Below, piece after piece: positions 8,297 through 17,723 of a stretch of DNA of 64,000 bases (positions are counted from its first letter, which is position 1; every line of letters begins with the position of its first letter). The notes below the pieces were generated by a model. The model was not told where the DNA came from and ran no database searches. It saw only the letters and a list, made by a program, of their open reading frames with translations. The stretch is from an uncultured Clostridium sp. (lineage in GTDB: Bacteria; Bacillota; Clostridia; Lachnospirales; Lachnospiraceae): positions 70,176 to 134,175 of the forward strand of contig CAMYAO010000004.1 of NCBI GenBank assembly GCA_947253885.1, in the 5' to 3' direction. A program made the translations under genes and the position numbers.

Positions 8297-8381
8297 GCAG
8301 GAATGGCGAAATTGGCAGACGCGCACGGTTCAGGTCCGTGTGAACATTGCGTTCATGAGGGTTCGAGTCCCTTTTCCTGCA
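8297..8381 (+). tRNA. tRNA-Leu, anticodon CAG
   Basis: This 85-base class II tRNA has acceptor stem GCAGGAA/TTCCTGC with discriminator A. The anticodon stem CACGG/CCGTG carries loop TTCAGGT, the variable-arm stem is GAAC/GTTC, and the T arm is GAGGG-TTCGAGT-CCCTT. Anticodon CAG reads CUG. No CCA is encoded. Confidence 0.96.
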
Positions 8382-8385
8382 TTAG

Positions 8386-8413
8386 AACAGGCTTTTTACA
8401 GCCTGTTTTTTTT
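8386..8413 (+). terminator. Terminator of tRNA-Leu(CAG)
   Basis: An 8-bp perfect stem (AACAGGCT/AGCCTGTT, 8386-8393 with 8400-8407) is followed by a run of Ts, a textbook intrinsic terminator. Confidence 0.88.
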
Positions 8414-8468
8414 ATTTAAAAATCCGGTGTCCCCGTATTATTTTATCGAATTGAGAAACTGTATCATA

Positions 8469-8497
8469 TTGACATAAGAGTATAAAAAGTATAGAAT
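8469..8497 (+). promoter_or_regulatory. Promoter of rny
   Basis: TTGACA (8469-8474), 17 bases and TAGAAT (8492-8497) give a strong sigma-A promoter. About 75 bases of untranslated leader precede the start codon. Confidence 0.7.
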
Positions 8498-8578
8498 TTA
8501 ATAGTTGTTAAAATATGATAATAACGTATTTTGCGTTAATTATATGCACAATGAAAACTGAATAAGGGAGGTGTATCT

Positions 8579-10135
8579 GTGCAGACTATTATCCCAGTGA
8601 TAATAGCGGTTGTAATTACTGCTATTGTAGTATATTTGCTTGCATATCGTATTTCAAAAACACATTTTGAAAACGATGCAAAACAAAAAGTCGGAAGCGC
8701 AGAAGATAGAGCCCGATCAATTATTGATGATGCTATGAAGGCAGCTGAAAGTAAAAAAAGGGAAGCTTTATTAGAAGTTAAAGAAGAATCTATCAAAGTG
8801 AAGAATGACTTGGATCAGGAAATTAAGGATCGCCGCTCGGAAATTTCGAGAGCTGAGAGAAGGATTGAGCAAAAAGAATCCAATCTGGACAAGAAATTGG
8901 AGCAAAATGAACGTCGTGAGAAAGAGTTTGTGGCCAGAGAAGAAGCTATTCAAAAACAGCAGGAAGAGGTTTCGAGGTTGAATGAACAACGGATCGAGGA
9001 ACTTGAAAAGATTGCAGGTTTAACAGCAGACGAGGCTAAAGAGCAGTTACTGAAAAGCGTAGAAGAAGATGTGAAGCTGGACACTGCAAAACTGATTAAA
9101 GAGCTTGATACACGTGCAAAGGAAGAAGCAGATAAAAAGGCCAGGGAGTATATTATTGACGCTATTCAAAAATATGCTGCAGATCATGTTTCCGAAGCGA
9201 CTATTTCTGTTGTGGAATTGCCGAATGATGAGATGAAAGGACGGATCATCGGTCGGGAAGGACGAAATATTCGTATGCTGGAAACTATGACAGGTGTGGA
9301 TTTGATTGTAGACGACACACCAGAGGCTGTTATTTTATCAGGATTTGATCCGATTCGTCGAGAGGTTGCAAGAATTGCACTTGAGAAACTGATCGTAGAT
9401 GGACGTATTCACCCTGCCAGAATCGAGGAAATGGTAGAAAAAGCTCGTAAAGAACTGGAGCTTACCATTCGGGAGGAAGGAGAAGCTGCGGTACTTGAAG
9501 TAGGCGTTCACGGTATTCATCCGGAATTGGTACGATTATTGGGTCGTATGCGTTTTAGAACCAGCTATGGACAAAATGCATTAAAGCACTCTATCGAGGT
9601 GGCACAGATTACGGGAATTTTGGCAAGTGAGCTCGGATTGGATGTCCGTCTTGCCAAGAGAGCCGGATTGTTACATGATATCGGCAAATCCATTGACCAT
9701 GATATGGAAGGTTCGCACATTCAGATCGGTTCGGATCTTTGTAAAAAATACAAAGAGAATGAAGTAGTGATTAATGCGGTAGAATCACATCACGGCGATG
9801 TAGAGCCGAACAGTTTGATCTCCTGTCTTGTACAGGCGGCAGACACTATTTCGGCAGCTAGACCGGGTGCCAGAAGAGAATCGGTAGATACGTACTCAAA
9901 TCGTTTAAAACAATTAGAAGACATTACCAACAGTTTTGACGGAGTAGAGAAGTCATTTGCCATTCAGGCGGGACGAGAAGTCCGTATTATGGTAGTGCCG
10001 GAACAGATAACAGACGCCGATATGGTATTGCTCGCTCGCAATATTTCAAAGCAGATTGAAGCGGAGCTGGAATACCCGGGTCAGATCAAGGTAAATGTAA
10101 TTCGTGAAAGTCGTGTGATTGATTACGCGAAGTAA
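8579..10135 (+). CDS. rny: Ribonuclease Y
   Basis: RNase Y is the membrane-anchored endoribonuclease that starts mRNA decay in many Firmicutes. The 518-residue protein has an N-terminal membrane helix (about 3-24) and a long charged coiled coil (about 30-200). A KH domain follows with [10 protein letters not shown] at 221-230, then an HD phosphohydrolase domain with His337 and the HD pair at 366-367 in LLHDIGK. Length matches the family. The GTG start at 8579 is fixed by GGGAGGTG seven bases upstream. It is monocistronic between its own promoter and terminator. Confidence 0.97.
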   Translation: MQTIIPVIIAVVITAIVVYLLAYRISKTHFENDAKQKVGSAEDRARSIIDDAMKAAESKKREALLEVKEESIKVKNDLDQEIKDRRSEISRAERRIEQKESNLDKKLEQNERREKEFVAREEAIQKQQEEVSRLNEQRIEELEKIAGLTADEAKEQLLKSVEEDVKLDTAKLIKELDTRAKEEADKKAREYIIDAIQKYAADHVSEATISVVELPNDEMKGRIIGREGRNIRMLETMTGVDLIVDDTPEAVILSGFDPIRREVARIALEKLIVDGRIHPARIEEMVEKARKELELTIREEGEAAVLEVGVHGIHPELVRLLGRMRFRTSYGQNALKHSIEVAQITGILASELGLDVRLAKRAGLLHDIGKSIDHDMEGSHIQIGSDLCKKYKENEVVINAVESHHGDVEPNSLISCLVQAADTISAARPGARRESVDTYSNRLKQLEDITNSFDGVEKSFAIQAGREVRIMVVPEQITDADMVLLARNISKQIEAELEYPGQIKVNVIRESRVIDYAK

Positions 10136-10145
10136 ATTGAGTTTC

Positions 10146-10179
10146 AAACAGCTAAGTCGAAAGATTTAGCTGTTTTTTT
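10146..10179 (+). terminator. Terminator of rny
   Basis: A 13-bp stem (10146-10158 with 10163-10175) capped by a GAAA tetraloop is followed by a T-run. Confidence 0.9.
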
Positions 10180-10192
10180 CGTGCTTAAATTA

Positions 10193-10201
10193 TGCTATAC
10201 T
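10193..10201 (+). promoter_or_regulatory. Putative extended -10 promoter of the xth-cysE unit
   Basis: TGCTATACT (TGn plus TATACT at 10196-10201) is an extended -10 element. No good -35 box is visible. Confidence 0.45.
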
Positions 10202-10252
10202 AATCAATAAACATATTTTTATTTAATTAAAGCAAAGAATCGGAGTTTTAGT

Positions 10253-11008
10253 ATGAAATTGATTTCATGGAATGTAAACGGACTGAGAGCTTGTGTCAGA
10301 AAAGGTTTTTTGGATTTTTTTCAGGAAGCGGATGCAGATTTCTTTTGTTTGCAGGAAACAAAGCTACAGGAAGGACAGATTGATCTGACCTTGGAGGGCT
10401 ATCATCAATACTGGAATTATGCTGTAAAAAAAGGATATTCCGGAACGGCAATTTTTGCAAAGCAGGAGCCGATTTCCGTTGTATACGGTTTGGGAATAGA
10501 GGAACACGATCAGGAAGGGAGAGTGATTACACTTGAGTATCCTGATTTTTATCTTGTGACCTGTTATACACCGAATTCCAAATCGGAACTTGCAAGATTG
10601 GACTATCGAATGGTATGGGAGGATGATTTCAGATCGTATTTAAAGAATCTGGAACAATACAAGCCGGTCGTTGTCTGCGGAGATTTAAACGTTGCGCATA
10701 AAGAGATTGACTTGAAAAATCCAAAAACCAATCGTCGTAATGCGGGCTTTACAGATGAAGAGCGACAAAAAATGACAGAATTATTGGAATCCGGCATGAT
10801 AGATACATTTCGTTATTTTTATCCGGATCAGGAGGGAATCTATTCCTGGTGGTCGTATCGTTTTAAAGCAAGGGAGAAGAATGCAGGTTGGAGAATTGAT
10901 TATTTTCTGACAAGCGATGTTTTAAAAGATCGACTGGTATCGGCAAAGATATATACGGACGTATTCGGGTCTGATCATTGTCCGGTAGAATTACAGATTA
11001 ATCTATAA
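10253..11008 (+). CDS. xth: Exodeoxyribonuclease III
   Basis: This is an AP endonuclease and 3'-5' exonuclease of base excision repair; Bacillus calls it ExoA. The 251-residue protein shows WNVNGLRA near the N terminus, the metal-binding Glu in [28 protein letters not shown] and the C-terminal catalytic SDHCPVEL. All expected active-site motifs are present. It precedes cysE by 19 bases. Confidence 0.96.
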   Translation: MKLISWNVNGLRACVRKGFLDFFQEADADFFCLQETKLQEGQIDLTLEGYHQYWNYAVKKGYSGTAIFAKQEPISVVYGLGIEEHDQEGRVITLEYPDFYLVTCYTPNSKSELARLDYRMVWEDDFRSYLKNLEQYKPVVVCGDLNVAHKEIDLKNPKTNRRNAGFTDEERQKMTELLESGMIDTFRYFYPDQEGIYSWWSYRFKAREKNAGWRIDYFLTSDVLKDRLVSAKIYTDVFGSDHCPVELQINL

Positions 11009-11027
11009 ATTATTTAAGAGGTCAGAG

Positions 11028-11918
11028 ATGAATCATACAATTGAAAGCTTAACAAAAGAGATTGTGGCAAGCTATGCTCAGCATCAGATTGTTTCAAAGA
11101 TTGACAGTAATACACAGCCAAGCAGAGAGGTTGTTATCCATATAATAGATGATTTGCAGAAATTGGTCTTTCCGGGTTATTTTGAAGTGAAACATTTAAA
11201 GTCTTCCATGATTGACTTTTATGTCGGAAACCTGTTGGAAGAGATTATTTATAATTTAAAAAAACAGATCGTAAAAGCTTTGCGTTGTTGTGATCATAGA
11301 ATGCATCTTCCGTCTGAAGATCTGGAAAGAGAGGCAACTCAGTTGTGTCAGGATTTTTTGAAGCAGATACCGGATGTACAGGATATGTTGGAATCCGATG
11401 TAAATGCAGCCTATGACGGAGATCCGGCAGCTTACAGCAAGAGTGAGATTATTTACTCTTATCCGGGGTTATATGCAATTATGGTGTACCGTCTGGCACA
11501 TGAATTGTTTCAGCTGAAGGTTCCGCTGATACCGAGAATCATGACAGAACATGCACACAATGTAACCGGAATCGATATCCATCCGGGAGCAACTATCGGA
11601 CGCAGCTTTTTTATTGACCACGGTACCGGCATCGTAATTGGAGAGACCACTGTTATCGGAGAACATGTTAAAATTTATCAGGGTGTTACACTTGGAGGAC
11701 TTTCTACAGATGGAGGTCAGACTTTAAAAGGAACCAAGCGTCATCCGACGATTGAAGACAATGTAACCATCTATTCCGGAGTTTCTATTTTAGGAGGAGA
11801 TACTGTGATCGGAAGCGGTTCTCTGATCGGAGGAAATACATTTGTAACAGACTCTATTCCAAGGGATACAAGAGTTATTGCAAAAACACTGGGAGCACAT
11901 CATTCCAGCACAAGGTAG
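11028..11918 (+). CDS. cysE: Serine O-acetyltransferase (long EpsC/CysE type)
   Basis: The enzyme acetylates L-serine with acetyl-CoA, the committed step of cysteine synthesis. The 296-residue protein has a helical N-terminal region (about 1-170). A left-handed beta-helix of hexapeptide repeats follows, with HPGATIGRSFFIDHGTG, VIGETTVIGEHVKI, YQGVTLGG and GSLIGGNTFV. The N-terminal extension is longer than in E. coli CysE and matches the clostridial EpsC-like form. No T-box or other leader is visible upstream. No cysK is present in this window. Confidence 0.93.
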   Translation: MNHTIESLTKEIVASYAQHQIVSKIDSNTQPSREVVIHIIDDLQKLVFPGYFEVKHLKSSMIDFYVGNLLEEIIYNLKKQIVKALRCCDHRMHLPSEDLEREATQLCQDFLKQIPDVQDMLESDVNAAYDGDPAAYSKSEIIYSYPGLYAIMVYRLAHELFQLKVPLIPRIMTEHAHNVTGIDIHPGATIGRSFFIDHGTGIVIGETTVIGEHVKIYQGVTLGGLSTDGGQTLKGTKRHPTIEDNVTIYSGVSILGGDTVIGSGSLIGGNTFVTDSIPRDTRVIAKTLGAHHSSTR

Positions 11919-11957
11919 TGTCGAAGTAGGTGGGAATTTGAATAGAGAGGACGTAAT

Positions 11958-12560
11958 ATGAAGGAAAAAGAGCCGATTGACATAAAAAAAGAAATTATAA
12001 GTTGGGTAAAGATGTTTGCAATTGTAATTGTTGTAGTGCTTGTTTTAACAAGAGGAATTTTTATCAACGCAAAAATTCCGTCAGGATCTATGGAAAATAC
12101 AATTATGACAGGATCAAGGATTATTGGTTTTCGTTTTTCCTACTGGTTTGAAGAACCGAAGCGAGGAGATATTGTTTTGTTTAAATATCCGATTGATGAG
12201 AGCCAGACTTATATCAAGCGTGTGATCGGGCTTCCGGGTGAAACTGTTCGGATCAAATCTGGAAAGATTTACATCAACGGATCTAAGACGCCGCTCAATG
12301 AAACATATTTGAAAGAAACGTGGACGGTTGATAATGATGACCTGACCTACAAGGTTCCCAAGGGATCTTATTTTGTACTGGGTGACAATCGTAATAACTC
12401 AAAAGACGGAAGATACTGGGCAGAAGAAGCATTATCAAACGGTTTGACAACTTCTGTCAAGGATGCGGAGAATTACTCTTTTGTATCAAAGAATAAGATA
12501 AAAGGAAAAGCAGTTTTTCAATATTACAAAAAAATAAAATTATTGACACATACCAGTTAA
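11958..12560 (+). CDS. lepB: Signal peptidase I
   Basis: LepB removes signal peptides from secreted proteins at the outer membrane face. The 200-residue protein has an N-terminal helix (about 16-32), the nucleophile Ser44 in PSGSMEN, the general base Lys87 in TYIKRVIGLPGE, and the conserved GDNRNNSKDGRYW. It is the compact Gram-positive form with one anchor. An AGAGAGGA site precedes the ATG. The gene is followed after 15 bases by a lipoprotein gene, which may share its transcript. Confidence 0.96.
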   Translation: MKEKEPIDIKKEIISWVKMFAIVIVVVLVLTRGIFINAKIPSGSMENTIMTGSRIIGFRFSYWFEEPKRGDIVLFKYPIDESQTYIKRVIGLPGETVRIKSGKIYINGSKTPLNETYLKETWTVDNDDLTYKVPKGSYFVLGDNRNNSKDGRYWAEEALSNGLTTSVKDAENYSFVSKNKIKGKAVFQYYKKIKLLTHTS

Positions 12561-12575
12561 AGGAGGGTAATAATT

Positions 12576-13280
12576 ATGAAAAAAAGAGTGACATTTTTGG
12601 CAGCATTAGTAGTAAGTATCGCTATAGTATCGATCGGATGCGGTTCTAGACAGACCGGTAAGACCGGGGAGTCTGCAAAAACGGAAACTTCTTCAAAAGA
12701 TACAGAAAAGAATGATAATAACCAGAATACCACAAGTGTAGAGAGAAAAATAGAATCGACAGATAATCAGGCAAAAAAACAGACGGGAACGGTTGCCGTT
12801 CCGAACGAACTGATTCCGATGCAATCACCGTTAGCTGTTTTATCTCAGATGAAAGAAACTTACAATCCTGCAAATTCTCTTTATTTTTGGACAGCGGTCA
12901 GCAACCTGTTACAGCATGATGCAATTACTTCCGCCGCAGTTACCGATTTTGGAAACGGCAAGCTGGCAATCAGTAAAGATTATCTGATTGAATATGTACA
13001 TGCAATGTTTGCAAAAGCAACTGCAAACTATCCGGTTTTAACATCTAAAATATCAAAGGCGGCAGGGATTACCTACGATAAGACGGATAAGACCTATGGA
13101 TATAAAAAAGCGACGGTTCAGTTGCCGGCAGTAAAATATACCAAAGTGGAAAAGCAGTCTGACGGTAGTTATGCAGTGGAATTTACTGTAAATAAGGTAT
13201 CTCATAAAGCTACTCTGGTAAAGGGCGGCAAGGATACAGGAAAGCCGGTATATCAATACATGGTAGCTTCATTTGAATAA
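12576..13280 (+). CDS. Putative lipoprotein of unknown function
   Basis: A 234-residue protein with a lipoprotein signal peptide (positive start, hydrophobic core, lipobox SIGC ending at Cys22). A low-complexity Ser/Thr/Lys/Glu/Asn linker covers about residues 23-70. A folded C-terminal part of about 160 residues follows, which I do not recognise. The linker suggests a spacer through the cell wall. AAAGGAGG precedes the ATG. It sits between lepB and an S1-domain gene. Confidence 0.88.
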   Translation: MKKRVTFLAALVVSIAIVSIGCGSRQTGKTGESAKTETSSKDTEKNDNNQNTTSVERKIESTDNQAKKQTGTVAVPNELIPMQSPLAVLSQMKETYNPANSLYFWTAVSNLLQHDAITSAAVTDFGNGKLAISKDYLIEYVHAMFAKATANYPVLTSKISKAAGITYDKTDKTYGYKKATVQLPAVKYTKVEKQSDGSYAVEFTVNKVSHKATLVKGGKDTGKPVYQYMVASFE

Positions 13281-13292
13281 GGAGGTAGAAAT

Positions 13293-13988
13293 ATGGAACG
13301 AATGGAAGATTTTGAAAAGGAATTAGAAGAATCCTACAAGCAGATAGGCGACGGAGGTGTGGAACCGGATGCGCTGGATACATGGGAATACATGGAGCAA
13401 AATCTGCAACGGAAAACAGTAATGGAAGTAAAAATAACAGGAGTAGTAAGTAAGGGACTGATTGCTGATATAGACGGGATTCGTGCTTTTATTCCGGTTT
13501 CCAAGATTGATACCAAACGTGTAGAAGATCTGAATCCTTACCTCGGAAAAGTTCTTCGGGTGATTGTAATCACTGCAGATCGTGAGGCTCGGCGTCTTGT
13601 ATTGTCTGCCAGGGATGTAAAGTATATGGAGGAGCAGCAGAAACGTACGGAAAAGATAGATCAGATAGAGGTTGGTTCTGTAGTGACCGGAGTGGTGGAT
13701 TCCATTAAAGATTATGGTGCGTTTATTCAGCTGGAGGACGGTATTTCCGGTTTGGTGCATATTTCACAGATCTCTACAGAACGTATTAAACATCCTAAAG
13801 CAGTATTAAAAGAAGGGCAGGAAGTAACTGCCAAAGTAATTGGAAATGAGAACGGTCGCATCAGCTTGAGTATAAAAGCGCTTCAGGTGGCTAAAGAGCA
13901 GCAGGAAGAAGAGATAAATGTAACGATTCCGAAAAGCGAAGATATCGGAACTTCTCTTGGCGATTTGTTAAAGGGAATTAAGTTATAG
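13293..13988 (+). CDS. S1 RNA-binding domain protein
   Basis: The 231-residue protein has two S1-type OB folds. One covers about residues 43-108 (EVKITGVVSKGLIADIDGI). The other covers about 126-196, with the canonical segment GSVVTGVVDSIKDYGAFIQL followed by GLVHISQIS. It resembles shortened RpsA/YpfD proteins of Firmicutes rather than the 4-6 domain ribosomal protein S1. The acidic N terminus (about 1-40) is not part of the fold. It probably binds RNA or ribosomes. GGAGGTAG lies upstream of the ATG. Confidence 0.92.
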   Translation: MERMEDFEKELEESYKQIGDGGVEPDALDTWEYMEQNLQRKTVMEVKITGVVSKGLIADIDGIRAFIPVSKIDTKRVEDLNPYLGKVLRVIVITADREARRLVLSARDVKYMEEQQKRTEKIDQIEVGSVVTGVVDSIKDYGAFIQLEDGISGLVHISQISTERIKHPKAVLKEGQEVTAKVIGNENGRISLSIKALQVAKEQQEEEINVTIPKSEDIGTSLGDLLKGIKL

Positions 13989-14007
13989 AACGACACAAGG
14001 AGACAGA

Positions 14008-14970
14008 ATGGACGAGAATTTAGTCAATGCAGAAGCACTGGAGATTGATAATCACGTATTGGAAGAAGCAATTGATACCTTTATTCAGAATCAAACAGAA
14101 GAAAATATGGCACGAATGATGGTGGCAATGAAGGGGGCGGAGTTTTTAGTTCCGGCAGAGTTTCCGAACGAACTGGATCCCGAAATCGAAAAATGCATTG
14201 AAGAGGGAAGACCGTTTCCTGAAGGAAAAGAACCGGATATGCATCCTGTTCTGGTTGAAAATGAAGAGGGGGAGAGATTTGCTCCGGCTATTACCAGTGC
14301 AGCAAATTTAGATGAATCTGAAGAGTATCAGGTTATTATAAAAGTAGAGTTTGAGGAGATTATGAGGATTGCTTCCGCTCCGGAGCTGGAGCTGAAAGGA
14401 ATCCTGATCAATCCGAGCACTACCCAGATGATTCTTCATCCTGATTTTATAGAAGCGATGCAGGAAATGGAATTGGAACTGGAGGGAGATGACAGTCGAG
14501 AGGTTACCATGACTGCTTCTGAATTTGAGGTATTTGCCCGTCATACAGTAGAGTGGGGAGTGTTTCCAAGCAGGTATTTTGAAGACGGTACAAAGTTTTT
14601 GAAAGACTTGGAAGAACAGGGAGAAAGCTATATCTGTGATTTATATCAAGAACCGTTCGGAGAACTTCCGAACCCTTATTCTGCTGATGATTTCAGTATA
14701 ATGAAGCTTAATATCAATGAAGAAACTTCCGTAGTATCCATTGAACTTCCGGAGGTAACTGCTGCAGAGTTGAGTCATTCTATTTACCTGATCCATAATC
14801 CGAAAACAGACGAATTAAAATATTTTTTGATTGAAAGTACAGAGGAAAGAGACAAAACATTACTTACAACTATTGATTCGGACGGCAATCGGGAAGTGTT
14901 GAGAAAAGGACCTGAAGCAGGAAGTGAGTTGTTTTTTATTTTAGATTATTTAAAGTCTGAGAGGAAATAA
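14008..14970 (+). CDS. SseB-like protein
   Basis: This is a 320-residue soluble acidic protein. Residues about 20-165 (EEAIDTFIQNQTEENMARMM through GILINPSTTQMILHPDFI) resemble the SseB N-terminal domain, and the rest may be an SseB C-terminal-like domain. Function is unknown; SseB-family proteins are named after an enhanced-serine-sensitivity protein. It lies in a run with the S1 protein gene and a 73-residue protein gene starting two bases after its stop. Confidence 0.75.
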   Translation: MDENLVNAEALEIDNHVLEEAIDTFIQNQTEENMARMMVAMKGAEFLVPAEFPNELDPEIEKCIEEGRPFPEGKEPDMHPVLVENEEGERFAPAITSAANLDESEEYQVIIKVEFEEIMRIASAPELELKGILINPSTTQMILHPDFIEAMQEMELELEGDDSREVTMTASEFEVFARHTVEWGVFPSRYFEDGTKFLKDLEEQGESYICDLYQEPFGELPNPYSADDFSIMKLNINEETSVVSIELPEVTAAELSHSIYLIHNPKTDELKYFLIESTEERDKTLLTTIDSDGNREVLRKGPEAGSELFFILDYLKSERK

Positions 14971-14972
14971 GA

Positions 14973-15194
14973 ATGAATCCGTTTGATTTATTTCAGTTAA
15001 AAGCAAAATGGAATACATTTGAAAAGAATCATCCGAAATTTTGCCGTTTTTTAGGTGTGGCAGCACAAAAGGGAATTAGAGAAGGGAGTGTAATTGAGAT
15101 TACGATTACCAATCCCGAGGGTGATACGATTTGCAGTAATTTAAAGGTGAAAAAGAGTGATTTGGATTTGTTAAAGTCTTTAGGTGGAAAATAG
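14973..15194 (+). CDS. Small conserved protein of unknown function
   Basis: This is a 73-residue soluble protein with the segments HPKFCRFLGVAAQ and EGSVIEITITNPEGD. The start ATG lies two bases after the stop of the SseB-like gene, which implies translational coupling. I recognise the general pattern as a small lachnospiral family but cannot name a function. Its stop is followed directly by the que operon promoter. Confidence 0.75.
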   Translation: MNPFDLFQLKAKWNTFEKNHPKFCRFLGVAAQKGIREGSVIEITITNPEGDTICSNLKVKKSDLDLLKSLGGK

Positions 15195-15195
15195 C

Positions 15196-15224
15196 TTGAC
15201 AAGAAGAGAATTGCTCTATAAACT
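15196..15224 (+). promoter_or_regulatory. Promoter of the queuosine operon
   Basis: TTGACA (15196-15201), 17 bases and TAAACT (15219-15224) place transcription start near 15231, exactly at the 5' edge of the riboswitch. Confidence 0.65.
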
Positions 15225-15229
15225 TAACA

Positions 15230-15274
15230 GTGGACAGTTCATTGGTACCATCCTGTCCTTAAACAAAACCAGGG
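15230..15274 (+). promoter_or_regulatory. preQ1-I type riboswitch aptamer
   Basis: P1 is GGACAG (15232-15237) paired with CTGTCC (15253-15258). The loop between holds TTGGT. The A-rich tail TTAAACAAAACCAGG (15259-15273) can pair its ACCA back to TGGT, making the H-type pseudoknot of preQ1-I riboswitches. This tail closely resembles that of the Thermoanaerobacter preQ1-I aptamer as I recall it. The downstream genes make preQ0 and preQ1, which supports the call. Confidence 0.85.
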
Positions 15275-15290
15275 CTATTATATAAGAATT

Positions 15291-15321
15291 TTAAGCCACG
15301 GTTTTTCCGTGGCTTTCTTAA
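15291..15321 (+). terminator. Riboswitch expression platform (intrinsic terminator)
   Basis: AAGCCACGG and CCGTGGCTT pair around a T5 loop, followed by TCTT. The upstream GGGCT at 15272-15276 can pair with AGCC of the left arm as a competing antiterminator. Ligand binding would hide the 3' end of the aptamer and favour termination. Confidence 0.75.
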
Positions 15322-15343
15322 TGTTTGGAGAAGAGGAATCGAT

Positions 15344-15766
15344 ATGTATCAGATTACAACAGAGGCAGAATTTGATGCTGCACATTTTTTATATGGTTAC
15401 CATGGGAAATGCAGTAATATCCATGGACATCGATGGAAGGTAATGATCTCTATCGCAGGTAAGGCTTTGCAGGAAGAGGATCAGCTACGCGGTATGGTAG
15501 AGGATTTCGGTAATATCAAGTCGGATTTAAAGGCATTATCGGACTATTTGGATCACTCGCTGATTTATGAGATAGGAAGTCTTAAGGATACAACTGTTTC
15601 GGCATTGAAGGAAGAGGGATTTCGTCTGGTAGAAGTATCTTTTCGACCGACTGCAGAAAATTTTGCAAAATATTTTTTTGAAAAAATAAAAGCTTCCGGT
15701 TACCCGGTTGTTTTGTCCGAAGTGTATGAAACACCGACAAATAAGGCGTCTTATTGCGAGGATTAA
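15344..15766 (+). CDS. queD: 6-carboxy-5,6,7,8-tetrahydropterin synthase
   Basis: QueD turns 7,8-dihydroneopterin triphosphate into 6-carboxytetrahydropterin, the second step of preQ0 synthesis. The 140-residue protein has the zinc ligands His14, His27 and His29 and the catalytic Cys23 in GYHGKCSNIHGHRW. SYLDHS-like DYLDHSLI and PTAENFAKYFF are also typical. A GGAGAAGAGG site lies upstream. It is the first gene after the riboswitch and ends two bases before queE. Confidence 0.97.
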   Translation: MYQITTEAEFDAAHFLYGYHGKCSNIHGHRWKVMISIAGKALQEEDQLRGMVEDFGNIKSDLKALSDYLDHSLIYEIGSLKDTTVSALKEEGFRLVEVSFRPTAENFAKYFFEKIKASGYPVVLSEVYETPTNKASYCED

Positions 15767-15768
15767 GT

Positions 15769-16431
15769 ATGTATGATGTGGTAGAGATGTTCACCAGTAT
15801 AAACGGTGAGGGACAAAAAGCCGGAGAACTTGCTTTTTTTATTCGGTTAAAAGGTTGTAATTTAAATTGCAGTTATTGTGACACACAATGGGCGAATAAA
15901 GCCGATGCGGATTATACAGCAATGACAGGAGAACAGATTGTTCATGAAATAAAAAAGGAAGGGATAAAAAATATTACTGTTACAGGAGGAGAACCTCTCG
16001 CCAGAAACGGAATGAGAGAATTATTTGAACTGATTTTAGCGGCGGGAGAATATGTAATTGAGATTGAGACGAACGGAAGTGTAGATGTATCCCCCTATTC
16101 CGGATTAGGAGAGAGAATTTGTATTACAATGGATTATAAATTGGCGGGTTCCAAAATGGAGCGGTCTATGAATACAGATAATTTTGCCCTATTACGAAAA
16201 TGGGATACGGTTAAGTTTGTGGTTTCTGATCAGAAAGATTTGCAAAGATGTTATGAAGTCGTTTCGAAGTATCATCTGGAAGATTCGGTACAGGTATATA
16301 TCAGTCCGGTGTTCGGACAGATAGAGCCGGATTCCATAGTGGCATTTATGAAAGAAAAAAAGTGGAACGGAGTTCATTTACAGATACAGATGCATAAGGT
16401 GATCTGGGATCCGGAATTGAAAGGTGTTTAA
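15769..16431 (+). CDS. queE: 7-carboxy-7-deazaguanine synthase (radical SAM)
   Basis: QueE rearranges 6-carboxytetrahydropterin to 7-carboxy-7-deazaguanine with a SAM-bound 4Fe-4S cluster. The 220-residue protein has the cluster motif Cys30-x3-Cys34-x2-Cys37 (CNLNCSYC) and the SAM-binding TVTGGEPL. The ATG at 15769, with GAGGA upstream, is preferred to a TTG five codons earlier. The stop overlaps the folE translation initiation region. Confidence 0.96.
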   Translation: MYDVVEMFTSINGEGQKAGELAFFIRLKGCNLNCSYCDTQWANKADADYTAMTGEQIVHEIKKEGIKNITVTGGEPLARNGMRELFELILAAGEYVIEIETNGSVDVSPYSGLGERICITMDYKLAGSKMERSMNTDNFALLRKWDTVKFVVSDQKDLQRCYEVVSKYHLEDSVQVYISPVFGQIEPDSIVAFMKEKKWNGVHLQIQMHKVIWDPELKGV

Positions 16432-16432
16432 A

Positions 16433-17026
16433 ATGGCAATAGATACAAAGGCAATTGAAGAACATATAAGAGGCATATTGATTGCGTTGGGAGATGATCC
16501 GGAGCGGGAAGGATTAAAAGATACACCGGCACGGGTCGCTCGCATGTATCAGGAAGTATTTGAAGGAATGAAGTATTCGAATCATGAGATTGCAGAACAG
16601 TTCAATACTACCTTTGAGGACGATCTGTCTCTTCAGGCGAATAATGACTTTGTGCTGGTTCGCGATATTGATATTTTCAGCTACTGCGAACATCATATGG
16701 CGTTAATGTATGATATGAAAGTAACGGTTGCTTATGTTCCGAAGGGAAAAGTGATCGGTCTGAGCAAGATTGCGAGAATTGCGGACATGGTTTCAAAACG
16801 ATTGCAGCTTCAGGAGAGAATCGGATCGGATATAGCGGAGATCATACAGGAAGTGACAGGTTCTGAAGATGTTGCGGTTCTGATAGAAGGTTGCCACAGT
16901 TGTATGAGTGCAAGAGGTATAAAAAAGGCAAATGCTATTACCAACACAAGCACTCTCAGAGGGCGATTTCAGTCAGATACCATGTTGTTGACAAGATTGT
17001 ACGGAACAGTCGGAAAGTGTGAGTAG
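16433..17026 (+). CDS. folE: GTP cyclohydrolase I
   Basis: FolE makes 7,8-dihydroneopterin triphosphate from GTP, the entry point of both queuosine and folate synthesis. The 198-residue protein carries zinc ligands Cys85 and His88 (YCEHH) and Cys157 ([10 protein letters not shown]). I start at ATG 16433, with AAGGTG upstream, rather than a GTG three codons earlier. Its place inside the que operon indicates that it serves preQ0 synthesis; whether it also feeds folate depends on a second folE elsewhere. Confidence 0.97.
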   Translation: MAIDTKAIEEHIRGILIALGDDPEREGLKDTPARVARMYQEVFEGMKYSNHEIAEQFNTTFEDDLSLQANNDFVLVRDIDIFSYCEHHMALMYDMKVTVAYVPKGKVIGLSKIARIADMVSKRLQLQERIGSDIAEIIQEVTGSEDVAVLIEGCHSCMSARGIKKANAITNTSTLRGRFQSDTMLLTRLYGTVGKCE

Positions 17027-17722
17027 ATGAAAGCATTAGTATTATCAAGCGGAGGTGTGGATTCATCCACTCTATTGGGAATGGCAGTTGCAGAATACGG
17101 AGCGGATGAGGTGGTAGCACTGTCCGTTTTTTATGGACAAAAGCATAAAAAAGAGCTGGAAGCATCTGTAAAGGTGGCAGAATATTATGGAGTGGATCAT
17201 TTGTTTTTGGATCTGACTTCTGTTTTTTCTTATAGTGATTGTTCTTTGCTGGAGCATTCGAACAGGGATATTCCGCATGGGGCATACGATCAGCAGTTAG
17301 AAACAGCAGACGGCAAACCGGTTTCTACCTATGTGCCGTTTCGAAACGGTCTGTTTCTGGCAAGTGCGGCGAGTATGGCATTGTCCAAAGGGTGTTCGGT
17401 ATTATATTACGGAGCGCATATGGATGATGCGGCAGGAAATGCCTATCCCGATTGCTCGGAGGCGTTTTTAAATGCAATAAATGATGCCGTAAAGCTCGGA
17501 AGCGGTGGACAATTGGAGATAAAGGCACCGTTTATTGATAAAAACAAGGCGGAGATTGTAAAGATAGGTTTGCAGATCGGAGTTCCGTACGAGCTGACCT
17601 GGAGTTGTTATGAAGGAAGTGAGTTACCTTGTGGAGTTTGTGGGACGTGTATTGACAGGGCAAATGCATTTGCTGCAAATCACGTTGAGGATCCTGCATT
17701 GAGAAAGTACGAAAGGGAATAA
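17027..17722 (+). CDS. queC: 7-cyano-7-deazaguanine (preQ0) synthase
   Basis: QueC converts 7-carboxy-7-deazaguanine to preQ0 using ATP and ammonia. The 231-residue protein has the PP-loop SSGGVDSS at 7-14. A C-terminal zinc site is formed by cysteines in [16 protein letters not shown]. The start codon directly abuts the folE stop codon, so translation is coupled. Length and motifs are complete. Confidence 0.97.
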   Translation: MKALVLSSGGVDSSTLLGMAVAEYGADEVVALSVFYGQKHKKELEASVKVAEYYGVDHLFLDLTSVFSYSDCSLLEHSNRDIPHGAYDQQLETADGKPVSTYVPFRNGLFLASAASMALSKGCSVLYYGAHMDDAAGNAYPDCSEAFLNAINDAVKLGSGGQLEIKAPFIDKNKAEIVKIGLQIGVPYELTWSCYEGSELPCGVCGTCIDRANAFAANHVEDPALRKYERE

Positions 17723-17723
17723 T

